This document shows, piece after piece, positions 9,409 through 17,384 of a DNA stretch of 64,000 nucleotides. The position numbers and the translations under genes were made by a program. Position 1 is the first letter of the stretch. Every line of letters starts with the position of its first letter. The stretch is from Prevotella sp. 10(H) (GTDB taxonomy: Bacteria > Bacteroidota > Bacteroidia > Bacteroidales > Dysgonomonadaceae). The stretch is from assembly GCF_000711235.1 (NCBI RefSeq), contig NZ_JOMI01000009.1, positions 372,001-436,000 of the forward strand, given 5' to 3'. Below the pieces are notes generated by a model. That model had not been told where the DNA came from and did not search any database. It worked only from the letters and a program-made list of their open reading frames with translations.

Positions 9409-10026
9409 ATGATAAATCTTCAAATTGTAGACGACCATAGGATGGTAGTCGAAAGCTTAAGTAAGTTGATAAACGAGTCAGGAGTAGCAACAGTAACACA
9501 TGCATATTACGATCTGAAATCGTGCCGCGAAGGCTTAGCTAAAGAACTTCCCGATGTATTCCTATTAGATATAGCTTTGCCCGATGGAGACGGTGTCAAC
9601 TTCTGTGCCGAGATAAAAAAGCAATACCCAGAATTAAAGATTATCATGCTTACTACATACAAAGAATTCAACATCGCCAAACGCGCCTTGCATAACGGAG
9701 CGCTCGGATATATTCTTAAAAATGCGGAAAGTGAAGAAATGCTTATAGGTATAGAAGCAGTAAATCGCGGAGAACAATTTCTTTGTGAAGAAATAGACAT
9801 TCTGCTCGAGAACAAGAAGAATCAAAACGTCATCTGGCTTTCGAACCGTGAAAAAGAAATCCTGCAATATGTTGCTGATGGACTGACCACGAAAGAAATT
9901 GCTGACATTATTTCCCGTACTACAGAAAATGTTCGTACTTTCCGGAGAAATCTGCTTATAAAACTTCAGGCTCGCAACGTAGCCGAACTTATAAAAAAGG
10001 GATATGAGATGAAGTTCATCTGGTAA
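9409..10026 (+). CDS. LuxR/NarL family response regulator
   Basis: A 205-aa cytoplasmic regulator. Residues 1-120 are a receiver domain with the acidic pair D8/D9, phospho-acceptor D54 in LLDIALPDGDG, and the conserved lysine in GYILKNAE. Residues about 140-200 form a GerE-type helix-turn-helix: LSNREKEILQYVADGLTTKE, then VRTFRRNLLIKLQARN. It is the partner of the TPR kinase upstream, 7 bp away. DNA target unknown. Confidence 0.92.
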   Translation: MINLQIVDDHRMVVESLSKLINESGVATVTHAYYDLKSCREGLAKELPDVFLLDIALPDGDGVNFCAEIKKQYPELKIIMLTTYKEFNIAKRALHNGALGYILKNAESEEMLIGIEAVNRGEQFLCEEIDILLENKKNQNVIWLSNREKEILQYVADGLTTKEIADIISRTTENVRTFRRNLLIKLQARNVAELIKKGYEMKFIW

Positions 10027-10141
10027 CCAGTCATCAAAATTAATAACTTAACATAGTATTTCCCGTAAAAGACGACATAGTTAAATCACTTCTTATTGTA
10101 TTCCGGACGTTAGAGAAATTTTATCATTCTAATAAAAATTC

Positions 10142-10149
10142 TATATTTG
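10142..10149 (+). promoter_or_regulatory. -7 promoter motif for the ECF sigma gene
   Basis: TATATTTG is a full match to TAnnTTTG, 48 bp before the sigma gene start. It would start a separate transcript downstream of the kinase/regulator pair. Confidence 0.55.
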
Positions 10150-10196
10150 TGGGATAAGAACGTTCTTCATATTTTTCACGTGCTCACATTGAAAGA

Positions 10197-10745
10197 ATGA
10201 ATATAAAATCCCTCTTGGAGGATCTTGCTGGTAATGATTCTGAAGAGGCCTTGAAGTTTATCTATTTTGCTTATAGCGAAAAAATTTCAAGGTATATTTT
10301 CATGTATACCAAGTCTAAAGAGGTAACAGAAGAAATTTTATCAGACGTATTCTATACAATATGGGAAAAAAGAAAGTTGCTGCCGCAAGTAACTAATTTC
10401 AATACATACATATATTCAATAGCTAAATTTAAGTCTTTAAACTATATACGAGAGCAGAAAATAACAACTATCAACTTCGATGATGTTGCTATAGAATTAT
10501 TCGGTTCCACAAAAACAACTGCTGAAGAAGAGTACATATCCAAGGAAATGATTGAAGAATTAAATTCGACAATAGAAGGACTTCCTGTCAAATGTAAGCT
10601 GGCTTTTAAACTGGTAAAGGAAGACAATATGAAATATAAAGATGCCGCCGAGCATCTCGGCATTTCAGTAAAAACACTGGAGATACACCTTACATCGGCA
10701 ATGAAGAAAATCAGGACAAAATTGAAAGAATTTAATTCGAAGTAA
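10197..10745 (+). CDS. ECF-type RNA polymerase sigma factor
   Basis: A 182-aa sigma factor with region 2 (about residues 20-90, with SDVFYTIWEKRKLLP) and region 4 (about 125-180, LPVKCKLAFKLVKEDNMKYK then AAEHLGISVKTLEIHLTSAM). It belongs to the Bacteroidetes group that pairs with FecR anti-sigma factors and SusC-type transporters. The FecR gene follows after 67 bp and susC after that, so it probably activates this locus when the SusC STN domain signals that substrate is present. Confidence 0.92.
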   Translation: MNIKSLLEDLAGNDSEEALKFIYFAYSEKISRYIFMYTKSKEVTEEILSDVFYTIWEKRKLLPQVTNFNTYIYSIAKFKSLNYIREQKITTINFDDVAIELFGSTKTTAEEEYISKEMIEELNSTIEGLPVKCKLAFKLVKEDNMKYKDAAEHLGISVKTLEIHLTSAMKKIRTKLKEFNSK

Positions 10746-10812
10746 AAAATTATTCTATCATATTAGGGGTATTCCTTTATTTCTGTTACTTAATATATAT
10801 AAGATATATTTT

Positions 10813-11784
10813 ATGTACCCGAATAACGAAATAGAACAACTGATAATAAGATACCTGACCGGGGATGCTTCGTCCAATGATATTCTGCTGATCTCTGACT
10901 GGCTGAGAGAGAACAAAGAGAATGAAAAAATATTCATGCAAATAAAAGAATACTGGAATGCCGATGTGTCTTCAACAGTGGATATCGACTACAATAAGGC
11001 TTACAATACTTTGTCAGCAAAAATAAAAGAGAATGAGACTAAACGCCCTGCAAGAAAAATAAGCCTCAGATATGCCGGTGTAGCAGCGGCTATGTTTATC
11101 GGTATATTTATCTATCTCGGATTTTTTAGGGAGGCCCAAGTTATACAGAATTATTCGTATATTTCCGGTAACGCTGTTTCACAAATTAGTTTACCCGATG
11201 GTACAGGAATTCTCCTTAATAAAAATACAACACTTACATATAATGATTCTTTCGGGGAAGATGGCAGACATGTTAGCCTCGAAGGTGAAGCTTTCTTTGA
11301 AGTGACTAAAGATACTGAAAAGCCATTTACGGTAGACCTAAATGGTACAAAAATCAAAGTGCTCGGCACTTCTTTCAATGTAAGAAACAGACTTGACGAA
11401 TCAATAACATCTGCCGTGTTAGTAGAAGGTTCAATCCGTTTCGAATCTCCGAACCAGACTGTCCTTTTGAATCCTAATCAGCAACTTATGTACACAAAAG
11501 CCACCAGCGAAATAAATGTGAGTGATGCTGATATGGAGACATCGATTGCATGGAAAGAAAATCTCATAAGATACAAATCTTTGACATTTGGCGAAGTGGC
11601 AGAGATGTTAGAAAAGCATTATGATGTGACTATAAAGGTGAACGATGAGCATCTCTGTAATGTAAAAGTAACGGGAGCTTTCGATGCGAACCTTGACATA
11701 GAGCAAATCCTGAATATAATGAAAAACAATATAAAATTCAAATGGAGAAAGACAAATGACAGCCACTATGTTGTCAGTAAGTAA
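10813..11784 (+). CDS. FecR family anti-sigma factor
   Basis: A 323-aa inner-membrane protein. The cytoplasmic N-terminus (residues 1-80, including YLTGDASSNDILLISDWLRE) should hold the sigma factor; one membrane helix follows (about 87-105, AGVAAAMFIGIFIYLGFF). The periplasmic part has a FecR domain (SLPDGTGILLNKNTTL, EGEAFFEVTKD, KVLGTSFNVR) and a C-terminal DUF4974 domain (LTFGEVAEMLEKHYDVTIKV). In such systems the periplasmic part senses the STN domain of the cognate TonB-dependent receptor, here the SusC encoded next. Confidence 0.92.
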   Translation: MYPNNEIEQLIIRYLTGDASSNDILLISDWLRENKENEKIFMQIKEYWNADVSSTVDIDYNKAYNTLSAKIKENETKRPARKISLRYAGVAAAMFIGIFIYLGFFREAQVIQNYSYISGNAVSQISLPDGTGILLNKNTTLTYNDSFGEDGRHVSLEGEAFFEVTKDTEKPFTVDLNGTKIKVLGTSFNVRNRLDESITSAVLVEGSIRFESPNQTVLLNPNQQLMYTKATSEINVSDADMETSIAWKENLIRYKSLTFGEVAEMLEKHYDVTIKVNDEHLCNVKVTGAFDANLDIEQILNIMKNNIKFKWRKTNDSHYVVSK

Positions 11785-11856
11785 CTAGCTAACTAACAAA
11801 ATTAATCTAATACTATAAAAAACATTTGCCTATGAAATAAAACCCAAAGAAAAAGA

Positions 11857-11950
11857 AAACCGGCCAGTCTTGGAGGAACAGCCGGTTTGCATCATTATTT
11901 AAAATTAGTCTTAACTCATGACAACTACAGCGAATAGATAGTCGTGAGTT
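11857..11950 (+). promoter_or_regulatory. Two successive hairpins in the fecR-susC leader
   Basis: AAACCGGC (11857-11864) pairs perfectly with GCCGGTTT (11881-11888). A second stem pairs AACTCATGAC (11913-11922) with GTCGTGAGTT (11941-11950), with one G-U pair, ending 24 nt before the susC start. The first could be a terminator or attenuator, although its T-run is weak. The tandem arrangement suggests a structured leader that sets susC expression apart from fecR. Confidence 0.45.
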
Positions 11951-11974
11951 TGTAACCAATTTATTCACAAATAT

Positions 11975-14900
11975 ATGAAAAATATATGTATCAGTAGTGC
12001 TTCTAGCAAAGAAGAACTAATAAAAATACTGCGTATTATGAGAATCACACTATTTCTTTTATTCGTATGTGTTTTCCAAATGCAAGCAACCAATACTTAT
12101 GCGCAATCGACAAAAATTTCACTTGTTACAAAAGAAGTCTTGTTAACAGAGATATTTAAAGACATTGAACGAAAAAGTGAATTCCTTTTCAACTACAAAG
12201 ACAGCGATATCGCAGGTATTAAAGCAAAAGTAAATGTAGAAAATGGAAACATAAATGAAATTCTCGGTCAGGTATTAAAGAATACTACCCTGACCTATTC
12301 CATAAACAACAGGCATATTACCATATCCAAAGCCGTAAAGCCTGCAGGTACTACCACTGTTGTTAATGATAAAATTACAATAACAGGAAAAATTTCCGAT
12401 GAAAAAGGAGATCCGTTGGCCGGCGTTTCCGTATCGATAAAAGGAAAAACTATAGGTACCATAACTAATACTGAAGGAGAATTTTCACTCGATGCAGATC
12501 CGGGAGATGTCCTCAGCATATCTTTCATCGGCTTCGTAAAGCAGGAGATAACCGTTACCCGTACAACTAATCTGAATATTGTGCTGGAAGAACTATTTCA
12601 GGATCTACAAGAAGTAGTTGTAGTTGCTTATGGTGTCCAGAAAAAGGCAACCATGACAGGAGCTATTGCAGACATCAAAGGCGATGAATTAAAAAAATCT
12701 ATCGCAGCTAATATATCCAACTCTATGGCCGGTAGAATATCCGGAGTGAGTATGAGGCCAACAAGCGGGAAACCGGGTGAAGATAACCCCGCAATTTATA
12801 TTCGCGGTATAGGCAGTACAGGCAACAAAAGTCCGCTTATAGTAATTGATGGAGTTATCCGCGACAATATAAATCAGGTAAACCCTAACGATATAGAATC
12901 TGTCAGCGTACTGAAAGATGCAACTGCCATTGCTCCCTACGGACTGGGAGGAGCTAACGGGGTAATACTTATCACTACAAAAAGCGGTAAGGAAGGTAAA
13001 GCGACGCTTACTCTCGATGCTTATTTCGGTTGGCAAACTCCTACAATCCGTCCCAAAATGTTGAATGCTGTAGACTATATGACTTTACGCAACGAAGCCT
13101 ACCTGACCGACAATAAAGGAAAAATACCGGAAGGAGGCGCTCTGCCTTTCGACAGGGATATGATAAGTAATTACGGAAGGCTGCATGCCGAAGACCCTGA
13201 CAGGTATCCTGACAGCAACTTTTATGATGAAATGCTGGATCTACATACTCCTGTACAAAACTATAACCTTCAACTGAGCGGAGGGAATAATCATACGCGT
13301 TATTATGTAGGCTTGGGGTATTTCGACCAACAGGGGATGTACGATCAGGTATACTATAAAAGATACAGTATAAACGGGAAATTCGATATTCAGGCACTAC
13401 AGCATACTAAAGTCTCCCTTTCCTTCAACGGCTCTGTTGAGAAAAGAAATACTGCTCCCGATCCTACAGCTATCAGCTATATGCCTATACGTAGTCTTTA
13501 TTACAGCAACGGTCTTTGGGGCGAATCGGGAGGTAGTTCTCCTATCGGAGACCTGAAAAGCGGTTCTTATAATAAGATAAACAATAATACCTTGTTGTTA
13601 TCGATGTCGCTCGAGCAACAACTTCCTTTCATCAAAGGATTGAGTACTAAAGGTGTATTCAGTTATGACCCGAATTATCAATATACAAAAAACTGGAGTA
13701 AACCGCAGTATTATTATCTGCTGGATACCAGCACTAATCCGTATACATATACTAAAACTGTTAACGGCGAGGAAATCACATCATTAAATCAGGTAGATAG
13801 CCGTAATGAAAGAATATCGGCGCAAGCACATTTGAATTATGCGCGCACATTCGGAAAACATGATGTCACTGCACTTGCTGTATTCGAAGCAAGAGATACA
13901 AAATACAAATGGATAAAAGCTTACCGTAAAGGCTATCAGGTAGATATAGACGAGCTGGATATGGGTAGCTCCGACAAAATGGATTTCGATAACGGAGGTT
14001 CAAGTGCGCATACTACACAGGCTGGACTGGTTTACCGTATGACATATGCATATGATGGAAAATATATGTTTGAAGCCTCGGGTAGATACGACGGGCATTC
14101 TTACTTTGCACCGGGAAAACGCTGGGCATTCTTTCCTGCATTCTCAGCAGGCTGGAGAATATCGGAAGAAAATTTTCTGAAAGATAAGTTTGATTGGCTG
14201 CAAAATCTTAAACTGAGAGCATCGTGGGGAGAATCCGGAAATCTTGCCGGAGGAGCATTCGAATACCTTTCTGCATACGAATTATTTGGAAACTCATATG
14301 TGTTCGGAAATAAGATAGTACAAGGCTCGAGAATGGGCAAAGAAGCTAATCCTGACATCACATGGGAAAAAGCTAAGAGCACCAACATCGGCCTCGATGC
14401 TTCTTTCCTAAGAGGAATGATAACTTTCGAAGCCAATGTCTTCCATCAGAAAAGATCGGGAATGTTACTGTCTCCGAATATAAATGTACCCGTAGAATAC
14501 GGTTTGAGCCTCGCACAGGAAAATGCAGGCGAAATGACTAACCGTGGTGTTGAATTTCAACTCGGAGGAAACTATTCTTTACCTAATGGCCTGAACTTGC
14601 ATCTGGATGCTAACTTCAGCTATGCAAAAAATAAAATGGATAAAATCTACGAATCTCTCGATACATACAACAGCCCCTACAGACGCCGTACTAATCGTGC
14701 TTGGCAGACACCTTTCGGCTATGTAGCAGATGGCCTGTTTTCGACTGCCGATGACAAAAACGGTGACGGAATCATCAATGCAGCTGACGGTTATCATGTA
14801 GATCAATTTGGAGCGGAATTACATCCCGGCGATGTAAGATATAAAGATATCAGCGGCCCTGACGGTGTACCTGACGGTAAGATAGATGCATGGGACGAAA

Positions 14901-15436
14901 CAGTAGTAGGCTATGCTCCATACCCGCGTATTACCTACGGATTTACACTTGCTGCCGATTGGAAAGGGATTGACGTTAGCCTGTTCTTCCAAGGCGCTGC
15001 ACAAGCCAGTATCAATGTACAAGGCTATCAGACACTTCCTTTCCGTCTGAACAATACGAATGTATCTTATGAATATTTCGACAATTACTGGACTCCGGAA
15101 AGACAGGATGCAAAATATCCGCGGGTAACTCAGGCTCCTTATAAAAACAATACTACTAACTCCCAATATGATAACGGATTCGGACCAAACTCAAGTTCAT
15201 TCTGGATGCGCAATACTAATTATTTGCGTCTGAAAAACATAGTAGTAGGTTATACATTGCCTCAGGCATTAACCCGTAAAGCGGGCATAAATGCATTGCG
15301 TGTATATGTCGCCGGTTCTAATCTGCTTACATTCAGCAATCTCGATTTTATTGATCCGGAAGCTAATTATGAATCCAGAGAAGAAGCATATCCTCTGCAA
15401 AAGGCATATACAATCGGTTTAAATATAACATTTTAA
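11975..15436 (+). CDS. SusC/RagA family TonB-dependent receptor with STN domain
   Basis: An 1153-aa outer-membrane active transporter. After a long signal peptide ending TYAQ, residues about 50-115 form an STN domain (TEIFKDIERKSEFLFNY), the signalling module that acts on FecR anti-sigma factors. A carboxypeptidase-regulatory-like domain follows (about 130-210, GKISDEKGDPLAGVSVSIKG), then a plug (EVVVVAYGVQKKATMTGAI, YIRGIGSTGNKSPLIVIDG) and a 22-strand barrel ending TIGLNITF. With the SusD lipoprotein encoded 12 bp downstream it should take up oligosaccharides using TonB energy. The STN domain and the adjacent sigma/FecR genes support substrate-dependent autoregulation. Confidence 0.96.
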   Translation: MKNICISSASSKEELIKILRIMRITLFLLFVCVFQMQATNTYAQSTKISLVTKEVLLTEIFKDIERKSEFLFNYKDSDIAGIKAKVNVENGNINEILGQVLKNTTLTYSINNRHITISKAVKPAGTTTVVNDKITITGKISDEKGDPLAGVSVSIKGKTIGTITNTEGEFSLDADPGDVLSISFIGFVKQEITVTRTTNLNIVLEELFQDLQEVVVVAYGVQKKATMTGAIADIKGDELKKSIAANISNSMAGRISGVSMRPTSGKPGEDNPAIYIRGIGSTGNKSPLIVIDGVIRDNINQVNPNDIESVSVLKDATAIAPYGLGGANGVILITTKSGKEGKATLTLDAYFGWQTPTIRPKMLNAVDYMTLRNEAYLTDNKGKIPEGGALPFDRDMISNYGRLHAEDPDRYPDSNFYDEMLDLHTPVQNYNLQLSGGNNHTRYYVGLGYFDQQGMYDQVYYKRYSINGKFDIQALQHTKVSLSFNGSVEKRNTAPDPTAISYMPIRSLYYSNGLWGESGGSSPIGDLKSGSYNKINNNTLLLSMSLEQQLPFIKGLSTKGVFSYDPNYQYTKNWSKPQYYYLLDTSTNPYTYTKTVNGEEITSLNQVDSRNERISAQAHLNYARTFGKHDVTALAVFEARDTKYKWIKAYRKGYQVDIDELDMGSSDKMDFDNGGSSAHTTQAGLVYRMTYAYDGKYMFEASGRYDGHSYFAPGKRWAFFPAFSAGWRISEENFLKDKFDWLQNLKLRASWGESGNLAGGAFEYLSAYELFGNSYVFGNKIVQGSRMGKEANPDITWEKAKSTNIGLDASFLRGMITFEANVFHQKRSGMLLSPNINVPVEYGLSLAQENAGEMTNRGVEFQLGGNYSLPNGLNLHLDANFSYAKNKMDKIYESLDTYNSPYRRRTNRAWQTPFGYVADGLFSTADDKNGDGIINAADGYHVDQFGAELHPGDVRYKDISGPDGVPDGKIDAWDETVVGYAPYPRITYGFTLAADWKGIDVSLFFQGAAQASINVQGYQTLPFRLNNTNVSYEYFDNYWTPERQDAKYPRVTQAPYKNNTTNSQYDNGFGPNSSSFWMRNTNYLRLKNIVVGYTLPQALTRKAGINALRVYVAGSNLLTFSNLDFIDPEANYESREEAYPLQKAYTIGLNITF

Positions 15437-15447
15437 AAACCAACATT

Positions 15448-17262
15448 ATGAATAATATACGCTATCACATATCATATTTTATTGCTATACTTCTGTCGGT
15501 ATTCATGTATTCCTGCAGCGATTTTCTAGATACAGAATCACGGAATACATTGACGGAACCGACTCAATGGGCGAGTGAAAAAAATGCAGATGTATACCTC
15601 AATGGTATATACAGCACACTGAACAAGCCAAGCACCCCAGACCCTCTCGATAGTTTCACGGATGATAATAACGGCGGGCCATATTGGGCTTCGTGGCAAT
15701 GGAAACAGGGCATCGCCACACCAGAAATTAGAGGAGGCCATCCGATGATTCAGGATGGTACAGCCAACGACTTCATGAATTGGGGAGTTGTATATGAACG
15801 TGTTCGTAAGTGTAACGAATTTCTTGAACAAGTAGAGGCTCACAAAGGAAATTTCTCTCAGGAGTGGATAAACAAACGTATCGACGAAGTCCGTTTCCTC
15901 AGGGCATATTTCTATGCAGGTCTATGGCAGCATTTGGGTGGTGTAATTATACTTACCGAAACGCTCGACCGTAATACAATGACAGAAGAACAATTGTATC
16001 GTAAAAGAAACACATTTGAAGAGACATATAATTTCATCAGTGACGAACTGGGTGAAATTGTAACTAACGGCCATCTTGATGTTAAATATAATAAAGGCGA
16101 TGCCAATGCCGGAAGGGCAACTTTAGGCTCGGCTTTGGCTCTCAAAGGGTGGGTAGACCTATACGCCGCCAGTCCGGGATTCAATGCAGAAGTACCTGTA
16201 GCGGCAGAAGGAACAGGGGCAACAGCCGAACAAGTGAAGTTGGTTGGATTCGGCAACTACGATATTAAACGCTGGCAAAAAGCAGCTACAACTAACAAGC
16301 AGTTTATAACCCTGTATAAAGGTACTTATGAACTTTTCGATGATATGAGTAAATTCTGGAGCGAAGCCACAGAATATAATTCGGAAATTATCTGGGATCG
16401 CCAGTTGGAAAGGAATATCAGCGGGCTAAGTACAGATTTTGCGCAAAAAGGAGGCCCTACATATGTATTAGGAAAGTATTATACATGGGGAAATTTTTGT
16501 CCTACTCAGGAGCTTGTCGATGAATTTTGTATGGCAAATGGGTTGCCTATCAATCATCCTGATTCGAAATACGATGCCGAGAATCCATATAAAGACAGGG
16601 AACAGCGCTTCTATGATTTCATTGTATACGACGGAGCGCCATATAAAATGAACTGGATGGAGAAAGAAGATATTATCTATACAAGAATTGATAAGGTGAA
16701 TCCTTCGAAAAATCAGATCGAATTGGGGCAATCGGATGTTACACGCACAGGCTATTATTTCAAGAAACGTATGGATCCGGACTGGGAGCCTACAGGTGCG
16801 GGATATGGCATCAATTATGTATTCTTTCGTTATGCAGAAGTGTTGTTGAACTATGCAGAAGCACAAAATGAAGGATACGGTCCGGACGAGGTATATGATG
16901 TAATCAATGAATTACGCACTATGAGAGGACTACCTACTCTGGAAGATACGTATGGTGGAAAAACGCTCAACAAAGATAAGATGCGTGAAGTTATCCACCG
17001 TGAAAGAAGAGTGGAATTATGCTTCGAAAACAAGCGCTTCTACGACCTCGTACGTTGGAGAATTGCATATGATGTATTGAATAAAGAGCTTCATGGAATG
17101 AAGATCTATAATACCCAGGATGACAATTCCGGCAAATGGGTGTACGAACGTCTGCCGTTGACCAGCCATCCTCATATATTCCATCAGAAAATGTATTTAT
17201 GCCCTATACCGTATTCTGTAATAACTGCTAACAGCAAGATTATACAGAATCCGGGATATTAA
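15448..17262 (+). CDS. SusD/RagB family surface glycan-binding lipoprotein
   Basis: A 604-aa lipoprotein; the signal peptide ends in MYSC and the next residues are SDFLDTES, the usual SusD start. The body has typical SusD_RagB features: RFLRAYFYAGLWQHLGG in the TPR region, YAEVLLNYAEAQNEGYG, and near the end HRERRVELCFENKRFYDLVR. It caps the SusC barrel at the cell surface and passes glycans to it. The gene follows susC by 12 bp, which suggests translational linkage. Confidence 0.96.
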   Translation: MNNIRYHISYFIAILLSVFMYSCSDFLDTESRNTLTEPTQWASEKNADVYLNGIYSTLNKPSTPDPLDSFTDDNNGGPYWASWQWKQGIATPEIRGGHPMIQDGTANDFMNWGVVYERVRKCNEFLEQVEAHKGNFSQEWINKRIDEVRFLRAYFYAGLWQHLGGVIILTETLDRNTMTEEQLYRKRNTFEETYNFISDELGEIVTNGHLDVKYNKGDANAGRATLGSALALKGWVDLYAASPGFNAEVPVAAEGTGATAEQVKLVGFGNYDIKRWQKAATTNKQFITLYKGTYELFDDMSKFWSEATEYNSEIIWDRQLERNISGLSTDFAQKGGPTYVLGKYYTWGNFCPTQELVDEFCMANGLPINHPDSKYDAENPYKDREQRFYDFIVYDGAPYKMNWMEKEDIIYTRIDKVNPSKNQIELGQSDVTRTGYYFKKRMDPDWEPTGAGYGINYVFFRYAEVLLNYAEAQNEGYGPDEVYDVINELRTMRGLPTLEDTYGGKTLNKDKMREVIHRERRVELCFENKRFYDLVRWRIAYDVLNKELHGMKIYNTQDDNSGKWVYERLPLTSHPHIFHQKMYLCPIPYSVITANSKIIQNPGY

Positions 17263-17273
17263 TCAAAGAATAT

Positions 17274-17358
17274 TACCTCCGGGATAAAAATGGTTATATA
17301 GGTTTACCTGAATATATTCCATAGAAATGAAAAGGGGGAAGATATAGTCCCGGAGGTA
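17274..17358 (+). promoter_or_regulatory. Long-range hairpin between susD and GH116 genes
   Basis: TACCTCCGGGA (17274-17284) and TCCCGGAGGTA (17348-17358) form a perfect 11-bp inverted repeat around a 63-nt loop. No T-run follows, so it is more likely a processing, stability or attenuation element than a plain terminator. Its right arm contains GGAGGT and touches the upstream ATG candidate at 17358. Confidence 0.55.
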
Positions 17359-17384
17359 TGTTAATTTCCAAAACAAAAAATACA

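Noticed and set aside
17358-17384. Upstream ATG of the GH116 gene, with GGAGGT before it
   Set aside because: The GGAGGT is part of a hairpin arm and touches the ATG without spacing; the signal peptide starts naturally at 17385.
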